Source: Parabacteroides sp. | Lineage (GTDB): Bacteria; Bacteroidota; Bacteroidia; Bacteroidales; Tannerellaceae | DNA length: 31,764 nucleotides | Reading direction: 5' to 3' | NCBI GenBank assembly: GCA_020026285.1 | Contig: JAHHQS010000030.1 | Span: 1 to 31,764 of the forward strand | In this document: in pieces, positions 1-9,264 of the stretch | Layout: each line of letters opens with the position of its first letter | How positions within the stretch are numbered: position 1 is the stretch's first letter | Notes under the pieces: generated by a model | What the model saw: the letters and a program-made list of their open reading frames with translations, nothing else | Told to the model about the DNA's origin: nothing | The model's database searches: none | Program-made: the position numbers and the translations under genes

Positions 1-6
1 GATATA

Positions 7-76
7 AAAAGTCTAACTTTAATTTTTGTTGTTTAGATTCGTTTAAATAATAAAAATTGAGGTTAGACTTTTTTTT
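7..76 (+). terminator. Intrinsic terminator of a gene upstream of the window
   Basis: A long inverted repeat pairs 7-27 with 52-72, with only G-U wobbles as irregularities, and runs into a T tract on the plus strand. It very likely ends transcription of a gene that lies before the window. The A run in front of the left arm could also let it act on the minus strand. Confidence 0.75.
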
Positions 77-145
77 GTTCGTTTTTCCATTACTGTCTTT
101 TGTCTATTTTATGGTCGTTTTTTTCGAATATAAAATGTGGAAAAA

Positions 146-178
146 TTTCGCTAATATTCAAAAAGAAGTGTATCTTTG
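146..178 (+). promoter_or_regulatory. Bacteroidota-type promoter for the mce/mmdA operon
   Basis: TATCTTTG at 171-178 matches the Bacteroides -7 consensus TAnnTTTG exactly. A TTTC resembling the -33 TTTG lies at 146-149, 21 nt upstream. Transcription would start near 182-185, giving a leader of about 45 nt before the epimerase start at 231. Confidence 0.7.
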
Positions 179-230
179 TCAACAAGGATAATGAAAATCT
201 TAAAATATTAACTTATAAATTCTAAACACA

Positions 231-644
231 ATGGAACTTTCACACATTGAACATTTAGGAATTGCTGTAAAAAGCATTGAAGCATGTCTTCCTTATTATG
301 AACAAGTTTTAGGGTTGAAATGCTATAGCGTTGAAGAAGTTGCAGATCAGAAAGTGAAAACTGCATTTTTTAAAATAGGTCAAACCAAACTTGAGTTGTT
401 GGAACCTACAAGTGAAGATAGCACTATCGCCAAATTTATCGAAAAAAGAGGAGAAGGTATTCATCATATAGCATTTGCTACTTCTGATGTACAGGCTTGT
501 TTGGATGAAGCTGCAGAAAAGGGCGTAAGATTGATAGATAAGGCTCCTCGTCGTGGTGCAGAAGGTTTGGATATTGCATTTTTACATCCAAAAACAACAT
601 GCGGTGTTTTAACAGAGCTATGCATGCCAGGTAAACATGAATAA
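231..644 (+). CDS. mce: Methylmalonyl-CoA epimerase
   Basis: This 137-residue protein is a single vicinal-oxygen-chelate (glyoxalase-fold) unit of normal length for the family. It interconverts (R)- and (S)-methylmalonyl-CoA in the cytoplasm, linking methylmalonyl-CoA mutase to the decarboxylase encoded next to it. The N-terminal segment HIEHLGIAVK, the central GIHHIAF at about 77-82 and the C-terminal CGVLTELC are the usual VOC signposts. Likely metal ligands, inferred by family position, are H8, E55, H78 or H79, and E129. The start is preceded by an A-rich stretch and a good promoter. It is first in the propionate operon, with a 113-nt gap before mmdA that holds a hairpin. Confidence is high because of the sequence and the neighbours. 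Confidence 0.93.
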   Translation: MELSHIEHLGIAVKSIEACLPYYEQVLGLKCYSVEEVADQKVKTAFFKIGQTKLELLEPTSEDSTIAKFIEKRGEGIHHIAFATSDVQACLDEAAEKGVRLIDKAPRRGAEGLDIAFLHPKTTCGVLTELCMPGKHE

Positions 645-651
645 TTAATTG

Positions 652-722
652 AAAGTTAGAAGAAAAATAATCAAAAAAACTTTATAGAAGTTAGTGCGAG
701 TTATTTGTCTTCTAACTTTTTT
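652..722 (+). terminator. Hairpin with T tract between mce and mmdA (attenuator or processing site)
   Basis: A perfect 12-bp stem pairs 652-663 with 708-719 around a 44-nt loop and is followed by T residues. It ends 36 nt before the mmdA start. Because the two genes act in one pathway, I read it as a partial terminator or an mRNA-processing/stability element that lowers or separates expression rather than a full stop. The function is inferred. Confidence 0.5.
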
Positions 723-757
723 ATAATCAAAAATTACTAACAACAAATCTTAATACA

Positions 758-2311
758 ATGAGTAATCAGCTTGAAAAAGTAAAAGAACTTATCGCTTTAC
801 GTGAACAAGCACGTTTGGGAGGTGGTGAGAAAAGAATAGAGTCACAGCATAAGAAAGGAAAATATACAGCTCGTGAACGTATCTCCATGTTACTTGATGA
901 AGGTAGTTTTGAAGAAATAGATATGTTCGTAAAACACCGTTGTACTAATTTTGGTATTGATAAGAAAAAATTCTTGGGCGATGGTATTGTGACTGGTTAC
1001 GGAACAATTGATGGTCGTTTGGTATATATATATGCACAGGATTTTACCGTATTTGGTGGCGCTTTGTCTGAAATGTTGGCATTAAAGATCTGTAAAGTTA
1101 TGGATCAGGCCATGAAAATGGGAGCTCCGGTTATTGGCTTAAATGATTCTGGTGGCGCTCGAATTCAGGAAGGCGTAAATGCTTTGGCTGGTTATGCAGA
1201 AATTTTCCAACGAAACATTTTGGCTTCAGGTGTAATTCCACAGATTTCAGGAATCTTTGGCCCTTGCGCTGGAGGTGCTGTTTATTCACCTGCTTTGACA
1301 GACTTCAATATCATGACTCGCGGAACTAGTTATATGTTCTTGACTGGTCCAAAAGTTGTTAAGACAGTTACGGGTGAAGACGTAACCCAGGAACAATTAG
1401 GTGGAGCAAGTGTGCATTCAACAAAATCTGGTGTAGCTCATTTCGCTGTAGATACAGAAGAAGACGGTTTGAAATTAATCCGTCAGTTATTAAGTTATCT
1501 ACCACAAAACAATATGGAAGAAGCTCCAGTGTTAGAATGTCAGGATCCAATTGATCGATTGGATGATTATTTGAATGAAATTATTCCAGATAATCCAAAC
1601 CAGGCATACGATATGTATGAAGTAATTGGTACCATTGTTGATAATCATGAATTCTTGGAAGTACATGCTGATTACGCGAAGAACATCATTGTTGGTTTTG
1701 CTCGTTTCAATGGTCAGTCTGTAGGTATCGTTGCAAATCAGCCTAAGGTGATGGCTGGATGTTTGGATAGTAATGCATCTCGTAAGGGAGCTCGTTTTGT
1801 GCGTTTCTGTGATGCTTTCAATATTCCATTGGTAACACTTGTTGATGTTCCTGGATTCTTGCCTGGAACCGGTCAGGAATATAATGGTGTTATTCTTCAT
1901 GGAGCTAAATTATTATATGCTTACGGTGAAGCCACTGTTCCAAAAGTTACAGTTACTTTACGTAAGTCTTATGGTGGTGCTTACTGCGTGATGAGTTCTA
2001 AACATCTACGTGGCGATATGAATTATGCATGGCCTACAGCAGAAATTGCAGTTATGGGTCCTAGTGGTGCAGTTGAAATTATCTTTGCCAAAGAAGTTGC
2101 TGCTGCAGAAGATCCTAAAGCATGTGCTGCAGAAAAAGAAGCTGAATACAAGAAAGCATTTGCTAATCCATATAATGCTGCTCAGTATGGTTATATTGAT
2201 GACGTGATTGAACCTCGTAATACTCGTTTCCGTATTATTCGTGCATTACAACAGTTGCAGACTAAAAAGTTGAGCAATCCTGCTAAGAAACATGATAATC
2301 TGCCTTTATAA
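758..2311 (+). CDS. mmdA: Methylmalonyl-CoA decarboxylase alpha / propionyl-CoA carboxylase beta-type carboxyltransferase
   Basis: The 517-residue protein has the two crotonase-fold halves of biotin-dependent carboxyltransferases. The N half carries SGGARIQEG (about 131-139) and [12 protein letters not shown] (168-179), which form the CoA oxyanion region. The C half carries DVPGFLPG and [10 protein letters not shown] for carboxybiotin. Length matches acyl-CoA carboxyltransferases (about 510-520). Because OadG-, biotin-carrier- and OadB-type genes follow directly and no biotin carboxylase gene is present, the likely reaction is transfer of CO2 from (S)-methylmalonyl-CoA to biotin, yielding propionyl-CoA. 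Use as a propionyl-CoA carboxylase subunit with a carboxylase encoded elsewhere cannot be excluded. Gaps to the next genes are 20, 24 and 4 nt, so this is one operon. Confidence 0.93.
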   Translation: MSNQLEKVKELIALREQARLGGGEKRIESQHKKGKYTARERISMLLDEGSFEEIDMFVKHRCTNFGIDKKKFLGDGIVTGYGTIDGRLVYIYAQDFTVFGGALSEMLALKICKVMDQAMKMGAPVIGLNDSGGARIQEGVNALAGYAEIFQRNILASGVIPQISGIFGPCAGGAVYSPALTDFNIMTRGTSYMFLTGPKVVKTVTGEDVTQEQLGGASVHSTKSGVAHFAVDTEEDGLKLIRQLLSYLPQNNMEEAPVLECQDPIDRLDDYLNEIIPDNPNQAYDMYEVIGTIVDNHEFLEVHADYAKNIIVGFARFNGQSVGIVANQPKVMAGCLDSNASRKGARFVRFCDAFNIPLVTLVDVPGFLPGTGQEYNGVILHGAKLLYAYGEATVPKVTVTLRKSYGGAYCVMSSKHLRGDMNYAWPTAEIAVMGPSGAVEIIFAKEVAAAEDPKACAAEKEAEYKKAFANPYNAAQYGYIDDVIEPRNTRFRIIRALQQLQTKKLSNPAKKHDNLPL

Positions 2312-2331
2312 TTCTAAAAAATGAAAAGCGT

Positions 2332-3228
2332 ATGACGAATAAGAAGTTCGGAGTATTGTTGCTGTTGTTGACTCTGTTTACTTTTGGAGCCAAGGCACAG
2401 CTGACAACCTCTGTAAGAATAAATGAAGTATTAGTTGTCAATGAAGATAATTTTATTGACGACTATGGTAAACATCAGCCTTGGATTGAATTATTCAATC
2501 ATTCTGCCGGTACTGTTGATTTAAGCGGATGTTTCTTGACAGACGATAAAAACAATCACAAGAAGTACATGATACCAAAAGGAGATGTGTTGACAAAGAT
2601 TCCTCCTTATCAGCATACTTTGTTTTGGGCTGATGATCAACCAACACGTGGAACTTTCCATATTAATTTTACATTAGATCCTAATAAGGATAATTATATT
2701 GCACTGTATGATGCGGATGGTACAACTTTAATTGATGAGGTTGTTATTCCTGCAGGTCAGAAACCGGATATCAGTTATGGTCTGGATATGGATGGTACTG
2801 GTGAATGGGGCGTTTTGAGTAAAGTTACACCAAGTACGAATAACGTAACTTTGAATACAAATGAAAAAGTAGAAAACTTCCAAAGAAATGACTCTTGGGG
2901 TATTGGTATGACTATTACTGCTATGGCTGTAGTGTTCTTAGGTTTGTTTGTTTTATACATGGTATTCAAGCAGACAGGTAATATGGCTATTCGTGCTAGT
3001 CAGAGAAATGCACAGAAGGCAGCTAAAGCTAAAGGTGGAATCGCTTCTGCTGATGCCGGTCAGGAATCAGGAGAAATCTTTGCTGCTATTTCGATGGCAC
3101 TGTATGAAATGAATGATGATAATCATGATATTGAAAATACAGTTTTGACTATCCGAAAAGTTCAACGTAGTTATTCACCATGGAGTTCTAAACTTTATGG
3201 CTTACGCCAGACTCCAACTAAAAAGTAA
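2332..3228 (+). CDS. OadG-family decarboxylase small subunit fused to an N-terminal lamin-tail-like domain
   Basis: The 298-residue protein begins with a signal peptide (about 1-22, ending AKAQ). Next comes a beta-rich region of about 24-170 that reads like a lamin-tail domain: RINEVL, WIELFN, GCFLTDD, FTLDPNKDNYIALYD. A single membrane span lies at about 190-213, and a C-terminal segment (about 245-295, ESGEIFAAISMALYE) matches OadG-type gamma/delta subunits of Na+-pumping decarboxylases. OadG subunits tether the carboxyltransferase and biotin carrier to the membrane pump. Classical ones are only about 80-120 residues, so the extracytoplasmic domain is a large addition. It sits between mmdA and the biotin carrier, which fixes the complex. 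The OadG call is firm; the lamin-tail call is by pattern and needs a profile search. Confidence 0.82.
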   Translation: MTNKKFGVLLLLLTLFTFGAKAQLTTSVRINEVLVVNEDNFIDDYGKHQPWIELFNHSAGTVDLSGCFLTDDKNNHKKYMIPKGDVLTKIPPYQHTLFWADDQPTRGTFHINFTLDPNKDNYIALYDADGTTLIDEVVIPAGQKPDISYGLDMDGTGEWGVLSKVTPSTNNVTLNTNEKVENFQRNDSWGIGMTITAMAVVFLGLFVLYMVFKQTGNMAIRASQRNAQKAAKAKGGIASADAGQESGEIFAAISMALYEMNDDNHDIENTVLTIRKVQRSYSPWSSKLYGLRQTPTKK

Positions 3229-3252
3229 TTATCCTTAAAATTGATTTGAAGA

Positions 3253-3684
3253 ATGAAAAGTTTTAAATATACCATTAATGGTAACGTATATAAAGTGCAC
3301 ATTAACTCAATTGTTGATGATGTAGCAGAGGTGGAAGTAAATGGTACACCTTATTCAGTAAAAATGGAAAAACCTGCAAAGAAGCAGATCGTTGCATTGA
3401 AACGTCCGGTTCAGGCCCCTACAACAGCAGCTGGCGCTCCTGTCGTTTCTCGTCCTGTTTCTTCAGGTGTGGCTGGTGCAGTAAAATCTCCACTTCCTGG
3501 AGTTATCCTGAGTATTGATTGCAAAGTTGGTGACGTCGTTAAGAGAGGTCAGAAGATTTTAGTATTGGAAGCCATGAAGATGGAAAATAATATTAATGCT
3601 GACCGTGACGGTAAGATTGTAGAAATTAAAGTAAACAAAGGCGATTCTGTGCTGGAAGGTGCTGACCTCGTCGTAATCGGTTAA
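3253..3684 (+). CDS. Biotin carboxyl carrier subunit of the decarboxylase
   Basis: This 143-residue biotin carrier has an N-terminal region (1-45), an Ala/Pro/Val-rich flexible linker (about 46-75) and a C-terminal biotinyl domain (about 76-143). The biotinylation motif EAMKM places the modified lysine at K109, about 35 residues from the C terminus as usual. It shuttles the carboxyl group from the carboxyltransferase (mmdA product) to the membrane decarboxylase encoded 4 nt downstream. The close spacing suggests translational coupling with oadB. It could in principle also serve another carboxyltransferase in the cell. Confidence 0.92.
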   Translation: MKSFKYTINGNVYKVHINSIVDDVAEVEVNGTPYSVKMEKPAKKQIVALKRPVQAPTTAAGAPVVSRPVSSGVAGAVKSPLPGVILSIDCKVGDVVKRGQKILVLEAMKMENNINADRDGKIVEIKVNKGDSVLEGADLVVIG

Positions 3685-3688
3685 TATT

Positions 3689-4882
3689 ATGGTTGGGTCA
3701 ATATTATTACAAGCGGCAGCGGCAAATGAAAGTTTTTTGCAATTCTTGGCAGAAAACATTCAAGTGTTCTTGTCGTATACAGGATTCGCTAATGCAACTC
3801 CAGGGCACATTGTAATGTTGCTCATTGGTTTGTTGTTCATTTTTCTTGCGATAAAATATGAGTTTGAACCAATGCTTCTTATTCCTATTGGTTTTGGTAT
3901 TCTTATTGGTAATATTCCATTTAAAGAAGCTGGATTGCAATTAGGTATTTATGAAGAAGGTTCTGTTTTTAATATTTTGTATCAAGGTGTCAAACAAGGG
4001 TGGTATCCGCCTTTGATATTCCTCGGTATCGGTGCCATGACAGACTTCTCGGCATTGATTTCTAATCCGAAATTGATGCTTGTCGGAGCGGCTGCTCAAT
4101 TTGGTATCTTTGGTGCTTATATCATCGCTTTACAGATGGGATTTGATCCAAGTCAGGCTGGTGCTATAGGTATTATTGGTGGTGCTGATGGACCTACAGC
4201 TATTTTCTTGTCTTCAAAACTTGCGCCTAATCTGATGGGAGCTATTGCGGTCTCGGCCTATTCGTATATGGCCTTGGTACCAATTATCCAGCCTCCATTT
4301 ATGCGTTTGTTGACAACTCAAAAAGAGCGTTTGATTCGAATGAAACCACCAAGAGTCGTTTCACAGACTGAAAAGATATTATTCCCAGTTATCGGTTTGT
4401 TGTTGACTGCATTTTTGGTTCCTTCAGGTTTGCCATTATTAGGAATGTTATTCTTTGGTAACTTATGTAAGGAAAGTGGTGTAACTCGTCGTTTGGCAGA
4501 AACAGCTCGTGGTCCACTTATCGACGTTATTACAATGTTGTTAGGTATCACCGTTGGTGCTTCTACTCAGGCTACCCAGTTCTTGACAATAAACTCTATC
4601 AAGATTTTCGGTTTGGGTGCTTTATCTTTCGTTATTGCAACTTGTGCCGGAGTATTATTCGTTAAGTTCTTCAACTTATTCCTGAAAGAAGGTAATAAGA
4701 TAAATCCATTGATTGGTAATTCAGGTGTATCTGCCGTTCCAGATGCTGCTCGTATTTCACAGAATGTAGGATTGGAATACGATCCAAGCAACTACTTGTT
4801 GATGCACGCTATGGGCCCGAATGTAGCAGGAGTGATTGGTTCAGCCGTTGCTGCTGGTATATTGTTAGGTTTCTTGGGATAA
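3689..4882 (+). CDS. Na+-translocating decarboxylase beta subunit (OadB/MmdB type)
   Basis: The 397-residue polytopic inner-membrane protein decarboxylates carboxybiotin and couples this to Na+ export. The hallmark GGADGPTAIF includes D167, matching the essential Asp of OadB region IIIa. The C-terminal re-entrant region GNSGVSAVPDAARISQ matches the second conserved Na+/proton-binding block (Ser and Arg positions kept). Several hydrophobic segments span the whole length. In this operon it converts the free energy of methylmalonyl-CoA decarboxylation to a sodium gradient during propionate formation. The start at 3689 follows the biotin-carrier stop by 4 nt. It is the last gene of the operon, followed by a strong terminator. 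Confidence 0.93.
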   Translation: MVGSILLQAAAANESFLQFLAENIQVFLSYTGFANATPGHIVMLLIGLLFIFLAIKYEFEPMLLIPIGFGILIGNIPFKEAGLQLGIYEEGSVFNILYQGVKQGWYPPLIFLGIGAMTDFSALISNPKLMLVGAAAQFGIFGAYIIALQMGFDPSQAGAIGIIGGADGPTAIFLSSKLAPNLMGAIAVSAYSYMALVPIIQPPFMRLLTTQKERLIRMKPPRVVSQTEKILFPVIGLLLTAFLVPSGLPLLGMLFFGNLCKESGVTRRLAETARGPLIDVITMLLGITVGASTQATQFLTINSIKIFGLGALSFVIATCAGVLFVKFFNLFLKEGNKINPLIGNSGVSAVPDAARISQNVGLEYDPSNYLLMHAMGPNVAGVIGSAVAAGILLGFLG

Positions 4883-4900
4883 TCTAAATAATTCATTGAA

Positions 4901-4945
4901 AAAAGAGGTTGGATTTAAAATAAAAATCCAGCCTCTTTTGTGTTT
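4901..4945 (+). terminator. Intrinsic terminator of the propionate operon
   Basis: A 16-bp stem pairs 4901-4916 with 4924-4939 (one G-U pair), with a 7-nt loop and a following T-rich tail. It separates the decarboxylase operon from lysS. Confidence 0.9.
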
Positions 4946-5015
4946 TTATGCACTATATTTTTAGCTTCTAGGAGAAAAGCTTTCATATAAGTCTTAGAAT
5001 CCCGATAATTTTTTA

Positions 5016-5023
5016 TATTTTTG
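5016..5023 (+). promoter_or_regulatory. Promoter -7 element for lysS-gpsA-pgi
   Basis: TATTTTTG fits TAnnTTTG. Transcription should begin near 5028, which excludes the in-frame TTG at 5021 as a start codon and supports ATG 5051. No clear -33 TTTG is seen. Confidence 0.7.
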
Positions 5024-5050
5024 CGCTGTATTATACAAATTAAAAGCGCA

Positions 5051-6778
5051 ATGAATCTATTAGAACTGAGCGAACAAGAAATCATTAGACGTAACAGTAT
5101 GGAACAGTTGCGTCAGATGGGAATAGAACCATATCCCGCAGCAGAGTATGAAACAAATGCTTTTTCAACAGAAATAAAAGAGACATTTAAGGATGCAGAA
5201 CCTCGCCAGGTATGTATTGCTGGTCGAATAATGAGTCGTCGTATCATGGGTAAGGCTTCATTTATGGAATTGCAAGATTCTAGAGGTCGTATTCAGGTAT
5301 ATATTTCTCGAGACGACATTTGTCCTGACGAAAATAAGGACCTATATAATGTTGTATTCAAGAAATTATTAGATATCGGTGATTTTGTCGGTATCAAAGG
5401 TTTTGTTTTCCGTACTCAGATGGGAGAAATCTCAGTACACGCACAGGAACTGAAAGTTCTTTCTAAATCATTAAGACCTCTACCTATCGTAAAATATAAA
5501 GATGGTGTTGCATACGATGGTTTCAACGATGCAGAATTGCGTTATCGTCAGCGTTATGTTGACCTGGTTGTGAACGACGGTGTAAAAGACATTTTCTTAA
5601 AACGTACAAAGGTCTTTAATTCTATGCGTAATTACTTCAATGATCATGGATATCTTGAAGTAGAAACTCCAATCTTGCAATCTATTGCCGGTGGCGCAGC
5701 AGCTCGTCCATTTATCACTCACCATAATGCATTAGATATACCATTGTATATGCGTATAGCTAGTGAACTTTATTTGAAACGTCTGATTGTCGGTGGTTTT
5801 GAAGGTGTTTATGAAATAGGTAAAAACTTCCGAAATGAAGGTATGGACCGTACTCATAATCCGGAATTTACATGTATGGAAATTTATGTTGCATACAAGG
5901 ATTACAATTGGATGATGAAGTTTACAGAAAACATGATTGAGAAGATCTGTTTGGATGTAAATGGAACAACTGAAGTTCAAGTTGGTGAAAATCTTATCAA
6001 TTTCAAAACTCCATTCAAACGTGTTACCATGTTGGATTCAATTAAGGAATTCACCGGATATGATTTGACAGGTATGAATGAAGACCAGATTCGTGAAGTT
6101 TGTAACAAACTGAAGATGGAGATTGACGAGACAATGGGTAAGGGTAAATTGATTGATGAAATCTTCGGCGAATTCTGTGAAGGTAATTATATTCAGCCTA
6201 CATTCATTACTGATTATCCAATTGAAATGTCACCATTGACTAAACGCCATCGTGAAAATCCAGATTTGACAGAACGTTTCGAATTGATGGTTAATGGTAA
6301 GGAATTGTGTAATGCATATTCTGAGTTAAATGACCCGATTGATCAGTTGGAACGTTTCGAAGAACAGATGCGTTTGAGTGAAAAGGGTGATGACGAAGCT
6401 ATGATTATTGATAAGGACTTCGTTCGTGCATTGGAATATGGTATGCCTCCAACATCTGGTATGGGTATTGGTATGGACCGTTTGGTTATGTTAATGACCG
6501 GACAGTCAACTATCCAGGAAGTTTTATTCTTCCCTCAGATGCGTCCGGAAAAAGTAGTTAAGAAAGATTCAGCTGATAAATATACAGCAATTGGTGTTGA
6601 TGAAAATTGGATTCCAGCATTACAGAAAGCTGGTTATGTTACAGTAGAATCTTTGAAAGATGCAAATCCTAATAAAGTAAGACAGGAACTTTGCGAACTT
6701 AATAAGAAATATAAGTTAGGGCTTGAAAATCCAAAAGCAGAAACGATTTCCCTTTGGATTGACAATGCTTCGAAATAA
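5051..6778 (+). CDS. lysS: Lysyl-tRNA synthetase, class II, with C-terminal extension
   Basis: The 575-residue enzyme charges tRNA-Lys. The N-terminal OB-fold anticodon-binding domain (about 40-140) contains [20 protein letters not shown]. The class II core follows, with motif 2 region [14 protein letters not shown] and motif 3 region [13 protein letters not shown] near residues 468-480. The core ends around residue 500. About 75 more residues ([18 protein letters not shown] and following) form a helical extension resembling a helix-hairpin-helix unit, which E. coli LysRS (about 505 residues) lacks. I chose ATG 5051, not the upstream in-frame TTG, because the -7 promoter box overlaps that TTG. 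It is the first gene of an operon with gpsA (13-nt gap) and pgi. Confidence 0.96.
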   Translation: MNLLELSEQEIIRRNSMEQLRQMGIEPYPAAEYETNAFSTEIKETFKDAEPRQVCIAGRIMSRRIMGKASFMELQDSRGRIQVYISRDDICPDENKDLYNVVFKKLLDIGDFVGIKGFVFRTQMGEISVHAQELKVLSKSLRPLPIVKYKDGVAYDGFNDAELRYRQRYVDLVVNDGVKDIFLKRTKVFNSMRNYFNDHGYLEVETPILQSIAGGAAARPFITHHNALDIPLYMRIASELYLKRLIVGGFEGVYEIGKNFRNEGMDRTHNPEFTCMEIYVAYKDYNWMMKFTENMIEKICLDVNGTTEVQVGENLINFKTPFKRVTMLDSIKEFTGYDLTGMNEDQIREVCNKLKMEIDETMGKGKLIDEIFGEFCEGNYIQPTFITDYPIEMSPLTKRHRENPDLTERFELMVNGKELCNAYSELNDPIDQLERFEEQMRLSEKGDDEAMIIDKDFVRALEYGMPPTSGMGIGMDRLVMLMTGQSTIQEVLFFPQMRPEKVVKKDSADKYTAIGVDENWIPALQKAGYVTVESLKDANPNKVRQELCELNKKYKLGLENPKAETISLWIDNASK

Positions 6779-6791
6779 AATCTAAACGATA

Positions 6792-7787
6792 ATGAATTTA
6801 CCTGGAAAAATTGCAATAATGGGAGGCGGTAGTTGGGCTACCGCTTTAGCCAAAATTGTACTTTCAACACAAGAACGTATCAATTGGTACATGAGACGTG
6901 ATGAGCAAATACAGGAATTTCTTCAAATAGGTCATAATCCAAGTTATTTGTCATCTGTTGAATTTGATACCGATCGTATTGATTTCTATTCCGATATTAA
7001 TAAGGCTGTAGAAGACTCTGATACGTTGATATTTGCAACTCCTTCTCCATTTTTGAAGCAACATTTGCAAAAACTGACGACTCCAATAAAAGACAAGTTT
7101 GTCATTTCTGCAATTAAAGGAATTGTTCCGGATGAGAATTTGTTGGTTGCTGATTATATTTCAGATTATTATCATGTGCCAATAGATCATATAGCTGTAA
7201 TTGGTGGACCTTGCCATGCTGAAGAAATCGCATTAGAACGATTGTCATATATCACTATAGGCTGTCCGAACATTGATTATGCTTATCAGTTATCGCCTGT
7301 TTTCCGTAATAATTACTTGAGAAACTATTGTTGTAAAGATGTAACAGGAATCGAATATGCTTCTGTTTTGAAGAACGTATATGCAATTGTTGCGGGTATT
7401 TGTCATGGAATGAAATATGGAGATAATTTCCTGGCCGTTTTTGTATGTAATGCGATTGAGGAAATGAGAAATTTCCTTTTTGCCGTACATGGTCTGGAAC
7501 GTGACATTACTGACTCCGTATATTTGGGTGATTTACTTGTTACTGCATATTCTCGTTTTAGCCGTAACCGTACATTTGGTACAATGATTGGTAAAGGTTA
7601 TTCCGTAAAAACAGCACAGATCGAAATGGAAATGATTGCTGAAGGATATTATGGAACCAAGTGTATCCATGAAATTAATGAAAAATATAAAGTTAATATG
7701 CCAATCCTCGATGCTCTTTACGCAATTTTGTATGAGCGTAAATCACCAAGGGTCGTTATCAAGCAGTTAACACAAACATTTAAATAA
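6792..7787 (+). CDS. gpsA: Glycerol-3-phosphate dehydrogenase [NAD(P)+]
   Basis: The 331-residue cytoplasmic enzyme reduces dihydroxyacetone phosphate to sn-glycerol 3-phosphate for phospholipid synthesis. The N-terminal Rossmann motif is [12 protein letters not shown] (about 11-22). Downstream are ISAIKGI and [10 protein letters not shown] of the nucleotide domain, then [16 protein letters not shown] with the expected catalytic lysine. SRNRTFG in the C-terminal helical domain also matches the family. Length is normal (about 330-340). It is tightly linked between lysS and pgi with 13-nt gaps on both sides, so all three genes are probably co-transcribed. Confidence 0.95.
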   Translation: MNLPGKIAIMGGGSWATALAKIVLSTQERINWYMRRDEQIQEFLQIGHNPSYLSSVEFDTDRIDFYSDINKAVEDSDTLIFATPSPFLKQHLQKLTTPIKDKFVISAIKGIVPDENLLVADYISDYYHVPIDHIAVIGGPCHAEEIALERLSYITIGCPNIDYAYQLSPVFRNNYLRNYCCKDVTGIEYASVLKNVYAIVAGICHGMKYGDNFLAVFVCNAIEEMRNFLFAVHGLERDITDSVYLGDLLVTAYSRFSRNRTFGTMIGKGYSVKTAQIEMEMIAEGYYGTKCIHEINEKYKVNMPILDALYAILYERKSPRVVIKQLTQTFK

Positions 7788-7800
7788 CCGATTATGCCTT

Positions 7801-9147
7801 ATGAAAAATATTGGCTTGAATTTTGAAAAAGCTTTAGGAGTTGTTTCTAAAGAACAAGTTTTTGCTCAGGAAGCTACTGCTAACAAATGTATGGCAACAT
7901 TACATGAAGGTAATGGTGCTGGTAATGATTTTTTAGGATGGTTGCATTTGCCATCATCTATTACTGATAAGGAACTGACAGACATTGAAAATACTGCGAA
8001 TGTATTGCGTTCAAAGTGTGAAGTTGTAGTTGCCATTGGTATTGGTGGAAGTTATTTAGGAACTCGTGCTGTAGTTGAAGCTATGAATAACAGTTTCGAC
8101 TGGTTGAATACTACTAATCGCAAGAATCCAGTTTTATTATATGCTGGTCATAATATTGGTGAAGATTATTTGCATGAACTGACAGAAGTTTTGAAGGGCA
8201 AACAGTTTGGTCTTATCAATATTTCTAAATCAGGAACAACAACAGAACCTGCAATTGCTTTCCGTATCTTGAAGAAACAATTGGAAGAGGCTGTAGGTAA
8301 GGAAGAAGCAAGACAACGTATTGTTGCTATTACAGATGCTCGTAAGGGTGCTTTACGTACTTTGGCTGATAAAGAAGGTTACAAAACATTTGTTATTCCT
8401 GATAACGTTGGTGGACGTTTCTCTGTTTTGACTCCTGTCGGATTATTGCCAATCGCTGTAGCTGGTGTTAATATTCGTGATTTGGTTGCTGGTGCTGTTT
8501 CAATGGAAAAGGCAACAGATCAGAATGTCCCTTTTGCTGAAAATCTATCTTTACAATATGCTGCTGTTCGTAATGAATTATATAAGAGCGGTAAGAAAGT
8601 TGAAATCTTATGTAATTTCCATCCAAAATTGCACTATATCGGTGAATGGTGGAAACAGTTATATGGCGAAAGTGAAGGTAAAGAAGGTAAGGGTATTTTC
8701 CCGGCAGCTGTTGACTTGACAACTGATTTACATTCAATGGGTCAGTGGATTCAGGAAGGTGAACGTACAATTTTTGAAACAGTAATTTCTGTAGAACAGC
8801 CTACATATTCAACTATAGTTCCTTCTGATGAAGCTAATCTGGATGGTTTGAATTTCTTGGCTGGCAAGCATGTAGACGAAGTTAACAAAATGGCCGAATT
8901 AGGAACTCAATTGGCTCATGTTGATGGTGGTGTTCCAAATATCAAGATTACTTTGCCTGAAGTATCTCCTTATTACATCGGACAACTGTTCTACTTCTTT
9001 GAAAAAGCTTGCGGTGTAAGTGGTTATATGCTGGGTGTAAATCCATTTAACCAGCCGGGTGTTGAAGCATACAAGAAAAATATGTTTGCTTTATTGAACA
9101 AACCGGGATACGAAAAAGAAAGCGAAGCAATTAAGAGCAGATTATAA
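7801..9147 (+). CDS. pgi: Glucose-6-phosphate isomerase
   Basis: The 448-residue enzyme interconverts glucose 6-phosphate and fructose 6-phosphate in glycolysis. The family signature is clear: [16 protein letters not shown] for the first phosphate-binding region, [12 protein letters not shown] (the SGTT phosphate loop), [11 protein letters not shown] (PGI signature 1), [10 protein letters not shown] and the C-terminal [17 protein letters not shown]. Length matches the short bacterial form (about 445-450) rather than the 550-residue form. It is the last gene of the lysS-gpsA-pgi operon and is followed by an intrinsic terminator at 9175-9242. ATG 7801 was kept because the ATG at 7794 is out of frame. 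Confidence 0.96.
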   Translation: MKNIGLNFEKALGVVSKEQVFAQEATANKCMATLHEGNGAGNDFLGWLHLPSSITDKELTDIENTANVLRSKCEVVVAIGIGGSYLGTRAVVEAMNNSFDWLNTTNRKNPVLLYAGHNIGEDYLHELTEVLKGKQFGLINISKSGTTTEPAIAFRILKKQLEEAVGKEEARQRIVAITDARKGALRTLADKEGYKTFVIPDNVGGRFSVLTPVGLLPIAVAGVNIRDLVAGAVSMEKATDQNVPFAENLSLQYAAVRNELYKSGKKVEILCNFHPKLHYIGEWWKQLYGESEGKEGKGIFPAAVDLTTDLHSMGQWIQEGERTIFETVISVEQPTYSTIVPSDEANLDGLNFLAGKHVDEVNKMAELGTQLAHVDGGVPNIKITLPEVSPYYIGQLFYFFEKACGVSGYMLGVNPFNQPGVEAYKKNMFALLNKPGYEKESEAIKSRL

Positions 9148-9174
9148 GAATAAGCTGATTTTATTTTAAATAAG

Positions 9175-9242
9175 AAACACAGATTCCTTGAAAGGCATGC
9201 GACTTTATATGTCCAGTTCTTTCATGTAATCTGTGTTTTTTT
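9175..9242 (+). terminator. Intrinsic terminator after pgi
   Basis: AAACACAGATT (9175-9185) pairs perfectly with 9228-9238. Inner pairing is possible in the loop, and a run of T follows. The next start codon (9265) is only 22 nt downstream. Confidence 0.75.
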
Positions 9243-9264
9243 ATGAAAGGTTTTTTATCAGAAA

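Noticed and set aside
1532..1900. 122-codon minus-strand frame inside mmdA
   Set aside because: It lies wholly opposite a strongly conserved carboxyltransferase gene and its product has no recognisable motif; it is a shadow frame.
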